64,000 bases of DNA, from contig JAFEUB010001051.1 of the NCBI GenBank assembly GCA_024529925.1, positions 620,001 through 684,000 of the forward strand. Reading direction: 5' to 3'. Both the position numbers and the translations under genes were made by a program. This DNA comes from Ophthalmolycus amberensis. Lineage: Eukaryota; Chordata; Actinopteri; Perciformes; Zoarcidae. The notes beneath the pieces were generated by a model. That model was not told the origin of the DNA and ran no database searches. It saw nothing but the letters and a program-made list of their open reading frames with translations. Each line of letters begins with the position of its first letter. Within the stretch, counting starts at the first letter, position 1. Positions 12,201-27,200 of this stretch are shown here, piece by piece.

Positions 12201-15200
12201 GATAATTACAATTTAAAAGAACGTAGATTTCTTTAAGCATCAGCCCATGACAGGTTAATGATACTGTGTTTAGATCCTGGAATTGGTGTCATTCCCTTAT
12301 CAAAACATATGACACAAGAACATGTGTTTTTGGAGGTGATTCAGTAATGGCGGTGAGCAAGCCACTAATGACGTTTTAAGAGACACCTCACATGTGGCTG
12401 TTTGCCTTGTGTAAACTGTACTCTGAATGTCAAAGGCCGCGTTAGCTGGTTGAAGACTTACGCTATGTTGTCCTTATCAGTAGCACAGGCACCCACCGCC
12501 TTGGTTACATTCACAAGCAGCACCTGGTACAATGACACAAATAAAAAGTACATGCATTCGATCAATATACCCTATTAGACGTGTGGGTTGAAGATGAGAT
12601 GAACCTTTATGCAGCAAGAGAAAAAAAAAATCAACATGCCTGATTTGTTCCAATCAGCAGGTTAACTAGCGACTTCATGCCGCCACACTTGAGGATGGTG
12701 GCCTTGTTGGCAGGTATCTGGGCAAATTCTCCCACGGCTCCGACTACATTTACCAGAGCTTCTTCGGGCTGATCAGTCAGGAGGCCAACCAGGGTCTCCA
12801 GGGCTCTGTACTCCTGAAACCTGTGGAGAAGAGGGGCAGGCGTGATATTGACTAATCGCTTCACGTTGTTTGGTTGTATTTGTTACATCAACCGATGGAA
12901 CAAGAAAGAAGAGTCTACAGCTGTGCTGCAGGCCCAGCGGTGCTTTTGAGCTAAATGCTAACATCAGCATGCTAACAGTGACAATGCTAACATGCGCTGT
13001 CAAGCAGGTATAATAGTGATTAGGTTCACCAATTTAGTTCAGTGTGTTAGCGTGCATTTTCTAATGAGCAAACACAACACAAGTACAGCTGAGGCTGATG
13101 TCTTTCCTGGTGTTTGGTGACAAATTGAAAAGTTGACCTCATGATGGAGCTACAGAAAAGGTTGAAGGTTAACAATTCATTCTGAGGGGGGAAATGAGTG
13201 CATGTACCAAATTTCATGTCAATCCAACCAACGAGTTGTGGGGACATTCTACTAAACACAACAAATGTCAACGTCATGGTGACGCTACGTATGTGAAAAG
13301 TTTCCGATATATCCACTGGGCACCATGAATGCCTGTTTACTTTGAACGTGGTGCCAGATGAAAAGTCAGGGCATCATCAAAGTCATTAAGATTCATCCTC
13401 AGGCCACCACGAATGTCAGTGAAACTTCTCTGGCAATCCATCCAATAATTGTTGAGATATTTCAGTCCAGACTCGAAGTGGTGGACAGACCAACAGACCA
13501 CCAATACAGCCATCCCTAGAGCCACACCACCAGTGTGACTAGAGATGCTATTAGCTGTAGCAGCTTCAGTGCCCTCGGCCACATGGGCATAGAGCTCTCA
13601 CTGTGACCGGCACTTTTCCCACGGCTGCTCACAGTTGTCCCCTGTACGTACTTTGCATAACCAAAGCTTTGCTGCGGCTTGGAAACTCTCCCTCCCTCTT
13701 TTATTGTGATTTTTGCCAGTGCTATAGAGTGGTAAACTACAGTAAACATTTAAAAGGGATATAATGCGGTTGCAAAAAAAACCTCAACAAACCTCTGATG
13801 TACAGTTAAGGTCGACGACTGTTTTTATTCACAGTTACGGTTGCTGGCAGCACGGGCCGTGAGCTATTGTAGATGGCCACGGTCATTTGGTTTTTGGTCA
13901 GTGTCCACCGACACACAGCCTATTCTAGCGAGTGAAAACACTGCTAATGAAAAGAGGAGCTGCCAAAGTTAACCCCAGTGATGTTTCACCATAAAGGAAA
14001 ACAATGGGTTTCCTATGCCATCACCGAAGTGTCATCCGCAGTTGACGACAGTAGAATTATCTAGTTATCGCAGTCATAACTTTTGATAGATGAGCGGTAA
14101 GTCGTGAGGATTTTTTTATGTGAAAACCAATCCCAGCCGGAGTAATTACGTGATGGCAAGAGTAACATCACACAAGGCTGCCTGAAGCGGCTTCTACTGC
14201 AAACACGAAGGCCTGTCGGAGGACGAAGCAACCGCAGTGGGGCTTCTGTGCAGCAGATTTGTTGATTGATTGTCTGCCTTTTCCTTCTCCCATTCTTCAA
14301 CGCTAGTCACACTCGACTAAGTGCAGAAAGCCAAAATGCTGCCTTTTGTACTAACTAGGGCTTTGAGGAAGGCCCAAGTGAAAGTAACACATTTTAGGGA
14401 CCCAGCGATGACAATGAAGAGAGAGATAGCTGCTCGTTCAACCTGAAATTGAACGGACAGATTGATCCGTTTCATTTGAAAGGAAACTTAGGCTGAGCAC
14501 AGAACTTTTGTGAGGTAGGGAGAAGTATCATTCGGAAGGGTAATTCTGGCTCATCATAGGTCTGGAGCAGAGGTAAGATGGTGGGGAAGTCAGGAATTGG
14601 AAGCGAAGCTCGCAATCTTGACCCCAAACATTACTGCGATGGCAAATTCAGCTTGAGACTTGGCAGTCGTGACTTTCCATTGCGAAGTTCCTCCCTCACT
14701 CTTTTACAGCATTTTTGTGTGACCATAGCACCTCGGTATACGGGCTCGAGGGACCGCGTATCGATGTGTCCATAAATCTGCACAAAATAATGTTTCAGGG
14801 TTTCCAGCAGGACTTTTTCAAAGGCATTTTCATGGCACACATAAGCTTGGCAGGTAAAGACCTCTGTTATATTCTATAAAAAAAAAAACACTCGCTTATG
14901 TGGTCTTTAAACAAACACACTTTAGTTATAAATGTAATTATATTTCGGGGCATCAATCACCTCTCATTTTGATGCATCATTAATCAGGAAAATGGTGAAC
15001 ACATGCTGCTACTTGTCTCGAGTGGAGGTCCCCGGACCTCTACACTGTCCAGACCACGCAAATCATCAGTGACATGAAAGAAAAAATGATGTTGTTTGCA
15101 ACGGGCCACGAGCTCCATTTCATTTGACCGTGTACTTAATGAAAGAAAGAAAAAAAATCCACTCCTCTCGCTGTCGCTGTAGCAAAATATATTCCGAAAT

Positions 15201-18200
15201 GATTTTCATTTCAGCACAGCGCTCAGCTTATGATTGATTCTGAAATGAGCGCATGGCCCCCGAAACCCTGTTACCATTAGCCGCCTTTCCTTTTTGACAG
15301 TAATGACTCGGTCACTTCATCCCGAGCTTTTGCCTGACCTCGACATTCTAAGTGATTTAAATAAGCCGGAGAGAGTACGAAAAAAACAGATCCACTTACA
15401 CATTCAAGTGTGCATTAAAAACATTCGCCGTGCATCGTGCCGGTTTCCTCCCGAGGAGGTGGCCACCTTCACTCACACTCGACTGCCCACATCGTCCCAA
15501 AAAAACGAAATGAAACATAACACACACGCACACACACACGGGGGAAAGAAACCACAAAATGAGAACTCTGTTCACATTATGGCGCTCTCTTTGTGACATG
15601 TTAAATTTAGAGTGAGGGCAACCAAAAGTGTTTTGTAGTGTTTGTAAATGAAGTGTCACTAAATGTGGTTTACATGTGACTAATGGCATCATTATAATTA
15701 TTTCTGTTATTATTATTATTATCAGTAGTAATAGAAGTAATTTTACATAGCAACAGTGTGACAAGTCATTACGTATGGCAGAGAGCCTGTACTGGCAGCA
15801 AGTGTTTCAAACTGCCACATTAATCATGACAGTGTAGTTCACTTTTATCTCCACGCCAAGCTGCAGTCAATAGGGTTCCCTATCTGAGCCAATTCTGTTG
15901 TTTTTTTAAGAATATTTGATGTTAAATAAATATTACAAAGCTTGATTTTTGTACAGAGTAAAAAGACATGCCATTGGCTTTAATCATTTAAAGATAATAA
16001 TTTAAACGCACAATATGTCTTTGGGGTAGCGAGGGATCATGGGAGTTGTTGTCTTCACCGCCATTGTCAGCGTCTCCCGGTCAGGATTCCCTCGGTGTTC
16101 ATCGTTTAGGAGCTTTTTACCAGGAGCTAAATTATCCACAGGGGCCTCCTTCTCTCCAAAACAACGGAGCCGGTGATTAAAACCTGATGAAAACACTGAA
16201 TAAAACAGTTTCGCGTTAAAATTCAGCATTTTGTAGTTGCTGTTTGACGGACAAAGGATGCCCCGGCTCAGCTTGTTTCTCTGATAACTTAAGATCCAGA
16301 TGTTTGATGACTAAAATCCTTCATCTGGTTAAAATATATAGTTTAAAACAAGCAAGATCGAAAAAATAAATGGTCAAAATGTTCAATTAAAAATCAATTA
16401 ATGACAGCTTCTGGAGGACAACCACGCATGTGCAAAGGGGATATGACGCTATTGACAGGAGACCAAATGAAACGTAGCGTTACCTTTATTAAAATAACAC
16501 ATTTCTCTGGGTTTGAAAATTGTTGGACACATTCGGGGTAATGTGAGTACACAACTCAATAAAATACATACAACTGGTGTCGTCATTTCTAGATATTCTA
16601 ATGCTGAAAAGTGACATATTATACCTTTAAATAAATGAAATTCCCCTCATGATTTTCTCTGATGATGTGAGTTAAATAGACAGTGATCTGGTCGGATCCA
16701 TCTTGCCTTAAAGGAATGTTATTGTCATGCTTCTGCTCCTAGTAAAGGAATCCTCTCTTAACTCGATGTGGCAGCAGACTCTCAGTTCCAGTTGGGAGGA
16801 CTTAACTTAGACTTTAAATGTAGGATATCATTCTGTCAGTTACGATATATGAAGTGAAGACAGATCCTCGTGAGTGCTACTGCTTCCTTCTTGTATTTTT
16901 AGGATTCCATCACATTTTGAACTAAGCGGCATTTGTGAGTCAGAAGAAAATCATTTTCTCATAATCTCACCTCAGCGAAAGTACTGAAAAATGATTCAAA
17001 GACAATGTATTATCAGTTTCTTGGCTACAACGGGGAGAATAGGTTTTGAATTGATTCATATGTTACCAAGGTGTTAAATTACTGCATGTGGGCTATATAT
17101 TATGTCCCCCGGCCTCACACGAAATAAGAAAATAAATACACCTAAATCATTCTCTCAAGGAGCACTAGTGGAAATGTATGGGGCTGCCAGGGCACGGTCC
17201 CCCGGCATTATTTATTCTAGAGGGAAAATTACTGACTTAAAAATCATCTGACACTAAAGTACAAGTCAAAAGACATTCCAGCAGTGTCACTGCCGAATGA
17301 ACCAAACCAAATGACACTTAAATAAACCTCTGCCTTACATGACAAGTGATTAAAGGCTCCGTCAGCCTGCGTCTTCTGACATTAGAAAATCCCCATCCCA
17401 GGGCTGATTATTTCGGCATGCCTGTGTTTGGTTCGATGCTAACAGGCCCCGACTGACGCATCACCGAAGTCTATAAAATCACATAAAAGATCAAAGCGAA
17501 AAGGATCCGTACAAAAACTTTACATTTCACGCAAGTAATCACTCTGACCAGAAACAACGGTAAAGAAAAGGGAGATATGACAGCAGCATACAGTGAGAGT
17601 GGAAAAAGCGACACAGGCAGTCGTGAACGAATAAGAGCCCCCCCATAAAAGTAATATGTGCTGATGGCATGACGACCATAATGCACGCAAGTCGGCGGAA
17701 CCCTTTATTGGTGTTCTGTTTTCACATACTGTAAGACTGCTGTTAGCCACATCATCTCAGGAAACATATTTTCCACAAGTTCGATTGGTACCATCCCCAT
17801 TTCCAAATGGGTTATGGTTAGATAACGTTTCTTGGGAAGGACGTAGGCACTTTGCACCTTGGCTGCAACACAGAGGCAAACCCCCCCAATGTCCTGATGA
17901 TGTGGTTGAGATCAGCATTGGAGGACCTGGTGGGGTTACAGGGAAGCCCGTGTACAGCCCTGGGTGTCCATGAGGAAGTCAATTGTCAGACTACTTTGGA
18001 CATTCAGTGAATGGATCTCTCCAGGACCCTGAGGGACATGTTCATCTCTGTGACCCTCAATTTCCTGCGAATGTATGTCGACTCCCCCCACATCCATCCA
18101 TTGTTACTGCTGGCCTCTCGCACCCGCAGTTCACTAAGGCAATGGATAATCGGGCAGAGACTTACCTGCAACACATGGAGGATCTGGCGGGATATGGTTC

Positions 18201-21200
18201 CATCACGGTCGAGAGCTTTGCACAGGACTTGGCCTAAAATGCCTAAATGCTATTAACCCCCTTTTACACTGGGGCTCATTAGACTGTTGATCCTGTGGAT
18301 GATGATTGATTTATCTCGGGCACACTAATCTGTATTTACTAATTACAAACACATCCCAAAAGATATGGCAACAATACGTTTTCTGTATCTCTGGTATGTT
18401 AAGTGTGCGCGTTAATACGTGTGTGTTTGTGTATGTGTGTGTGTGTGTGTGTGTGTGTTAATAAGGTGAGACCCTGAGTCCCGGCATACTTAGCCACGTT
18501 CTCCATACTGATGGAACACTTCCAGATGGCTCCGGTGGCGGCGGCCAGGAGCTGCTTGTTGTCCGCCTTGCTCAACAGCGAAACCAGCGGCTGCAGACCT
18601 GAGTACGTGCGCACCAGGTCACGAGTTAGTTTGTCCTCTGCACACTGCAAGGCAAAAGAGAGGGTCAGGATCTACATTAAGTCCTCTAGAGACATAGTGT
18701 ATGAAAAATGATTTTCCTTTCTCCTTTCTCCTTTCTACGGAAGCCCTTCAGAGGAAAGTGAGAGAACAACATTTCTGGTGATCCATTTTCTAAGTGTAAT
18801 CTAAATTGCTTCCCCTCCTGCGTTTAAGACTTAAGAACGGGAAAAAACGGTTTTGACAGGATAATCATTCCTTTTTTTATTTTTTTTTCTCCGTGAAACA
18901 GGAAATAGAGGCTGAAGTGCAACACTACCCCATGTTCTAAAGGCACTAAAAGCAGTCTCTGATTATTATCATTACAAAAATGATCATCGCGACAGCTTTC
19001 TTTATCGCCTGTTTCACAGAGATGAAATGTCTTTTAAGAAACTTAGAAAGATTGTCCAGACAAAACCTTTTCACAAGGATCACCAGAAAATAGATCACAC
19101 ACATTCATTTTTCGGGGGTTTCCGTACTTTTCTCTAATTTCTGATATAGACTTTAGGTCGATGAAAAAATTGTCTACAAGCACAGAAGTGTGGAAAACAG
19201 TTACCTTGAAGATTGCGCTGGCACAATGCATTTGTAACTCATCGTTGTCACTCCTTAGGTTTTGGACCAAGTCCTTGATCATGCCCTCAGTCTGAATGGC
19301 AACCCTGCAGCTTTCCTATAGTGACAATTAGCAGACCACATGAACAACATGGACTAATCTATACTCATGTCACATATGTACTGGTGCTGTTTTTCATGAT
19401 TCCAATGTTCTCCTAATTGGTTTCATATGGCAAGTATCATACTTTTCCCACCCTTAAATATTTCATAATTTTATATATTCTCTTTTATATGCACCATTGT
19501 TGGGATTCTGCTCACCCAGCTGCAATGGCTTTATGATAGTTTTAAGGATAAGGCTGTCTTGTATCAGACTTGACAACTTGTTCCACATTCAACAACATAG
19601 AGTATGTGCCCCCTCTCACCTCAGAGGCACACTCCTGCAGGGTGCCCACCACAGGAATAAGCATGTCCTCATGTCGGGACTTGAGCAGGCGTCCCAGCAG
19701 AAAGACGCCCCCGGCCTTACGGATGGCCTCCTTGTTCTTGGTGCTCTTGCTGCAGCTCCACAGCGCCAGAGCCCCACAGCGAGCCACTTCCACGTCCTTC
19801 TCCTGGTTTGCAGTCAGGCTGGCTAAGTTGGGGACACAGTCCAGCAGCTTTACCTGAGCAGAGAGAGACAAAGACTAACATGTGGATGGGCGGATAAAAA
19901 CATGTGCAAACAAGCAGACAGACCGCACATGTTTTAGCATAAACAAAAACCTCTTCCATACAAGCAGTTACACAAACTCAGTGAACTTGACATAAATTCA
20001 AGGACTCTGAAAAGTCGATTGGAGTAATAACAGAGGGCTCCAGATGAGAATCGCAAGTCGTTGGCCGTGATTAAGGGTGTAATTAAAATTCTATTACCAC
20101 TGAGTCTGCGAGGATGAAACAGCCAGGGATGCTAGGAGTGGAAAACTGTCAGGATAGATGTTGATGTTAAGCCTGAAAAGCCCAGTGTGACGGTTTATGG
20201 CCATCATTCAGGGTTCTAATCCATAGTTCCTGGCCAGTGAGACAGAGCAGGCAAAGCTATTACACACAGCGCAGTTCAAAGGTGGTCTTCATAGCGTGAA
20301 ATTAATCTGCCTCTGAGAGTGACTCGCACATGAGAACATCCGATTTGGGGCCGAGGAAAATATACAAGGCATGGAGGCTTTAATCACAGGTCCCTCTGTC
20401 AACAAACATGGATGCAGGTCAGAGGATGTAGGGGACATTCTATCTGTTTTACCACGGCACCCACTCTGCTCTGTTCAAAGGCCGGGTGAAAAAGGACAGG
20501 ATGGGCCACTATCTGGAAAGTTGCGTACAGTGTGAAAAGGGAATGAATTTAAATTGTTGTGCACCAAAAACGTAGTTCAGCAATCTGGATATGAGTTTTA
20601 CACTTTGAATAAATAATAATGGTAATATGTGGATCAAATCGTAATAAGGCAGCATCCTGTTTTCCCAAAGGTTCCAACGTGTTTGTGGTTTAGCACAAAA
20701 AGTTTTCAGAAGTGTTGTAACGGAAAATCTGCAACTGTAGGACATAACTTTTTTATAACACCAATACAGAAAGATCAGGTTCTGGTCTGCAGTTTTCTCT
20801 CCTGCAGCTCTTCGTTTTAGGATTACAGAGACTTTTGAGTAAATTTTTTTTAGAATAACCTTAGTTTATGGTGGCCTTTGCTTATGCTCACCAGTTTTTT
20901 GATACCGCCATAGCGCCTGACGGTTCTCCTTGCTCTGCGGAACCTGGCCACGTTAGCAATGGTCTCAGCAGCTAAGGCCCTGAGGTCCTTGACTGGGGAG
21001 TCCAGGATCTTCATAATCCTCTGCAGGCCTCCCATGTCGACAATGGTTCGACGGATTTGCACGTTGTGACTTATCTTCCTCAGGATTTTCAAAGATCCAA
21101 TCTAAAAAAAAAACACACACACACGCAATAAGCTTTAACACTCAGTAAGATATTTGAAAAAATGATTTATGGAGAAGAAACTGCTTGTGTCTATGCCAAC

Positions 21201-24200
21201 ATGAGGCCTCCATCTGTGTGAAGAGTACATACAGCGATATCTAGTAGCCAAACATTCACCCACATCACTACTAAAAATAGACAGGGAGAAAAGCCGCAAT
21301 AAAAGCAGGTTTAAAAAGCGCCCACAAGTCATTTGGCTCACTGGAGAATAATTGCTACCCTGTGTCTTTAAAGGCATCCTCTCGACACAGCACTAGTGTT
21401 TCTGTAACTAAAACACACACGGCCGCCTCTGTTCATGCCTGCAGGCCATCCAGCTCCAGCTTTGGCACAGCTACTTACTTTGCATTTGACTTCATCTGTA
21501 TCCAGCAAGTTAATGAGGACTTCAAGGCCACCTACGTCCCGGATGGCCAGTTGGCACGTTTCCTGCATCAAATTAAAGTCCATCATGGCGCACAGAGTGA
21601 GCACAGTGGCCGTCTGGTCGCCTGCCTGAAATAGTAATTGCCAAACATGAATGAATGAAAAAGGGAGACAAAAGGGAAGAGAGGAGGACAACATTAAACA
21701 GTAAGCATTTGGAAAAGGGAGGAGGATACAAGCCTCCCCCACCCTCCCTCTCCTCTGTTGATTCCCCCCCCGTAATACCACTCCTGCTGGGGCCTTTTTG
21801 TCTATACCACATCCTGGTAAGTGTTTGGCTTTGTGTCGGTAAACACTGATGGAAAGAAGCAACTTGCTAACAGACAACAGCGCCGAGACATTTCCCCGAA
21901 GATGAAAACGAACACTATTAGTGCTAAGGATAACTAAGGATGAATTAGCATTTCAAAAAGCAGAATATGTTTTGACAGTAGCTATATACACACATATCAT
22001 GTTAGACCTGCACCCCAGCAATTAGAAACTTAGTAGCTACAACACTACTAAGTCAACAAGTTCTTTGGGGGGGGGGGGGGGATCAATCTGATCGTTGATT
22101 TAAAGTCCCTGGAGCAGAAAACTGATTTTTTTTGTTTTACTGCCACAATATGTTCACTAAAAAAAGATAAACCCACAGATTTTAAATTGCATGTGTGGGC
22201 AAATCCTGAATCGGACTTTATCTTAGTGTTTTCTCCTAAATTTAGTGTCCAAATACATGTTGTCCTTTTTCAGATTCCTCTCACAAGTCATAAATCCACA
22301 TAATGTCCCAGCTGTGGATGGATGTTGACAGCATTACGGCACTTAAAATACCAGTCTTCGGGTTGGTGCTTTGAGATGGTTCAAATACCTTCCAGGCAGG
22401 CAGCAATGGTGTTTTTATATCACCATATTTAGTCTGTATCATGCGCCGTTGCATAACAAACTTAGCTGACATCCAATGGTTTTGATCATGAGATGGGGGG
22501 AAAAAATAATAATCTGTAGTCAGATAAAACAGAAGCTCGTGGCACGCAAAAGCAACAGTTAGCTGCTGTAACTCTAGGCCTGCTACATGGCTTTGATATG
22601 CGACACTGAAACGTCCAGTCCAAAATCTCCTGGCAAGTAAACAATCAAATATTATCCCTTCCCTGCAGTGGTTTGAATGTGCCACAGTTAGAATACTCAT
22701 CCAGTGGATTCAAGGCCGCCTCTACCGTTCCCGGCTTCAGAAGCCTTTATTAGTTGCACACTTTTGCAAACAATTTGAGCCGTCAGGACCGCCCTAAGTG
22801 GATTATTTCAAGCGAACATAAGAATGTAACACGTCCTGCTATCAGCTACCCATATGAGTAGAAAATAGCCCGTCACTATGTAGAAGGCTGGGGCAGTAAT
22901 CTGTTTCATGCAGCTGTTGGAGGGGCCAGATCATCAGTGTAGACCTATGTCTGAAGTGGTGTTTGATCATATCTCCCTCGCAAAGCAGCGCTCTGACAAC
23001 AGCAGGATAACGGCCACATGTGTTCTCCATATCACGGCGCTATAGCCTAAATGTGAACCATTTGCCTATTAACAGCAGTGGATCTACGGCTTCCTTTGTC
23101 TCCTCCATTCTCACTCTTCAAAGGACTCGGCAGGCGAGGTTCGTACCTTGTAAAAACAACCGAGAAAAAAAAAAAAAGAAGCTATGTTTCGTAGTGATAG
23201 CTGGGAGAACAGAAAACAGATCATGTGCTTTCAGTTTTGTTAGCTTTGGTCTTGAAGTATTGTCGACATTCTTTAAAACATTAACAACATCTGACAATCT
23301 TTTATGGTGAAAGATCTTTCACTCTCTGAGCATGATGGGGCGGACAGATGCTCAAAGTGGATCCAATTCAACCACTAGCCGACCTCTTCAAAACGTACTT
23401 CAATATCTGTTCGAGGTCTTGGTGGGAATACATTAATATATATATATATTAACACTGTGTGTTATGACCTACTGGCTTGGCTACTAAGTTCATATTATTT
23501 TAATATTAGGAAACACAACCTGTGATGTGATTCATTTGGTAAAAAACAAATTAAATCTTTACAGGTTTGCTTCAAAAGCACATGTTAGCTTTCACCGTTT
23601 AGGACATTTGGCTGCGGCTAACAGTGGTGATGAATGTCTTGGTAAGTTTTTCTGGCTATTCTGACCCACAATCCTTTACGCAGATGAGCAAGGGGGTCAA
23701 AGTTCAAGTTACTATGTTATGAGAAAGTAGTATGTCGCAATTGAATGCATGCTGCATGCAACTTTTGAACTAAAAGTAAAAAGAAAAAGTGTGCGATTTG
23801 GAACGCAGCTTTAGCTTAACCTGCTGGCATGCTAACATTTGCTAATCAGCGCTGAGCACATCAGCTGAGGGTTTCACAACTGTCCACATTTGTAACAAAT
23901 TTTAGAGCAAATTATCCAAGAGTTGTCGAGACATTTCACTCTGAGCCAAAAACACCAACCTCATATGGTGATTCTAAAGTAAAAGACAGTGGATCACCAA
24001 AGTCTTAAGGGCTCATCCTCAGGAAATCATGAATGACAAGCTATTTCCATAAAAAAGTGAAAAGGTTGACTTGCTAGTGGCACTAGACGAAAAGTCAGAA
24101 TATCACCAAAGTCATTAGAGTTTATCCTCTGGGGACCTTGAATAATCGTATCAAATTTTGAAGACTATGCATCAATAGTTGTCAAGTTATTTCACTTTGA

Positions 24201-27200
24201 ACCACAGCCTCATAGTGGTGTAAGAGGAAAAGTTAGGGGGTCACCTCAATCTACTCTGGGGACTATCAATGTCTGCACAAAATGCCATGGAAATCTATCC
24301 AATAGTTATTGAGATAAGAAAGTCTGAACGTGTGGATGAATGCAAAATACTAAAGTAGAAGAAGTGACAGAAAATGAATAGCTAATGACAGGGTGTATTG
24401 CAAAAAATATCCCTAAATAGCAATACTTATGCTACTACAGTCACCTCTACATTAACACATCCCCTTAAGACAATTCATAGGAATACCGCTATGGAATTTG
24501 CAGCATGCTATTTATGACGATAATACTCATTACTCACAAGTTTAATGGCAGCTCATCTAGTAATGATCAAAGATGGTTGTCTGATGGAATTACACAATTC
24601 AAAAATGGATTTAGAAGAATTGAAGCAGCGTGAGGGATCAAATTCCATTCAAGAGGTGAACTCAACATCAGCCACTTAAAGATGCTTTACGCATTCTGTC
24701 TCTTCCTTTGCTGCAGGTGTCTCGGCCTGACCTACTAAATAGCCGATGCATTTCCCACTACTGAATGGAGGTCTTATTCTTGTCTGGTTCCTCTGGAGCT
24801 GCAGACACAGACTGCCCTGCATGAGCCACTCCAGGCCTATAAATCACAGCACTAAGCACGTGGGAGCAGGGATGGGGTTAAAAGGGCTGTCAATGGTACC
24901 CGGTTGACCTCAGGCCCTTTTTTCTGAGTAAAGGGGTTTTGGGGTTTTTTTTGGTCTGTATTTTATGCGCGAGTGTGTGTTTTGGCTCGGACTACATGCC
25001 AGCAGGGCTAAACGTGCATATTGAGTATAAGTGCTCAGATATATAAGAGCGCATGTCTGCAATGCTGGACTGGTGACAGGTGGACTCGGGCCACTGCCAG
25101 AGCTTAGTGTAAGAGGGAAGTAGTGGCGTCTTGGCAGAGGTTGAGCCAGAGAGGATGCATGAGGTTTCATCCGTCTCTGCAGTCTGCAGCAGACTTAGAG
25201 GGAAGGCTACTAATGACGAGAACAAACCCAATCTCCTGCTCTATAATGGTAAAAGCTACAGTAGGGATATAATGAATGATTACTGGTTGCTCCTAGCTTC
25301 ATATTTGACATAGGATCTCCTATAACATAAAACTTGATCACTTAATAGGCCTTTCTGTCATAAAATGCGTGCAGTGCTGCGCTGAGCAAACGTCTAGTCG
25401 GGTCTTTGGATTGAAAAGTGGCTTAACTCATGAGAACGCAATGATGCAATTATTCTCCAGATTAGACATGTTGTAAATGCATCACAGGCACTAAAAATCT
25501 AATGTTTTAATTGAGTGCTGTAGTTGTTAAAACAAGCATCAAAAAAACTACATAATTAGCTTACAAATTCACTTCTGTTGAGGAAGTGAGCCACTACTGG
25601 CTCTTGCACACTGGAGACAGGATTAGTTTTAGTGTTGCAATTAGTAGAATGGTTCTCATGAGGGGGGGGGGGGGGCAGTAGTACTGTGACTGCCCAGCAG
25701 AGGGAGAGCAACCTTAATGAGGGTTGAACTCAATACCATGTGTGTCAAGGGCCCAGCTCAGCTTGTTTAGCTGCAGTACTTTTACATTTGAGGTAAATGT
25801 ATAGCAATAGAAACACAATCTTAAAGCAATGGAGAAAGGCTACGCTCACAGGGACACTCTTTGAAAAGCAGTCTGCTGAATTATTTCATTGTGACTGTTC
25901 AAGAAACAGATGATTCAAAAGTCATCCGCTCAGTAAAAAGAAAAGAAATCAAACTATGAACACTCGGTATTGGAATGTTTCATCAGGTAAGTAGTAACAT
26001 ATTGTGTATCAGACACAATATTTACATCTGCGAGAATATGAAAATTGTTTTCTGTTGAGAAAGCCACAGGCCAACCTAACTGATAGCAGCTGGAGAACTT
26101 TTCCTTTTATTTGAAATGACACAAAATACTCAAATAACATTTTGTGGCTTCGTTGCTCAACTTACCGCTTGAAATTATTCAGTCCTGAGCAGTAAAACAG
26201 CTCTTTATTCTCTTTTAGCAACGCTGTCCTGTAACTTGTTTCCAGTCTGGTTTATTGAAGGCCTGCATGCCGTACGTATATATCTATATACTTACAGAAC
26301 ACAGCCTTTAAAATGTATATAGCTTCAAATATAAAAGTATGACCAAATGTTTGCTTGTACTGTGGCACTGACGCATTACAGACTGGGATTAGGAGGATGA
26401 ATGATGTTATGTCGGTGTGTTACAGACACACACATGTAAACGCACGCTTTGCTAGACACAGACTCAAATCTGCATGCTGGAATTTTTGCGTGCGACCATG
26501 TAAACCATTTTACAAGCACAGATCTCCAGTCATACGAGCACAAAAACAAACACATCGGAACCCTAGGCAAACATTCCTCCATAAATATCATTAAAACACA
26601 AAACAGAACATCCGTGTGTCGCTGTATGAAAGTGTTCAACTTCCTAGAGTACAGACGGCTGTCTATAGTGCGAGGGGAAAGGGTGGGGGGGGGGGATATC
26701 TCCTCCTAAAATAAAACAGATATTTAACTTGGCTCACGGTAAGTTTCAGAGTCTGATGGTAATGATATTATAAAATGACTACTGAACAAACCCCATAAAT
26801 AACTCTGCTGTGTGGTTTCCAGACAGATAGAACGCTGGGACATGTTGGTTACTGCAGGGCTGCATCTCATTGAAGCAGGAACACACACACACACACAAGC
26901 CGAAAGCTCACACCACAATCCCGCTGAAAAGCACAAAATATACAAACCAGTGAGGTTTTTTTTTAAATCTGAATTTGCCTCCTTCATATCATTTACATCT
27001 TCTATTTTTCCCTCTCTGGAAAGCAGTAGCTGCGTGCTTTCAGAGTGGGAATTTCCTCCCATTATATTCTATTTTGCTAAGCTATAAATATCTATCTGGA
27101 GATCTTAAACTTTACAGCGGTGTAAGATTGACTCCGAACGATCCTATTTGAGCCACAGAACACAAATCTGGTGGTGATATCAAGAAATCTCGTACTGTGG

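Larger units (their letters stand above)
12821..18489. other. ARMC4 intron 15
   Basis: A 5.7 kb intron holding a copy of the dispersed CCAAAGTCATT-type repeat (12950-13535), another likely dispersed repeat (about 16005-16640), a short TTA run near 15708, and a (GT)12 just downstream of the exon 15 donor. No exon is seen between. Confidence 0.7.

Noticed and set aside
12635..12636. GT donor four bases after the GC donor of ARMC4 exon 16
   Set aside because: It gives a phase that would put exon 17 out of its conserved frame.
21368..21877. 169-codon minus-strand frame
   Set aside because: It is ARMC4 exon 11 read through into both flanking introns; only 21479-21625 is coding.
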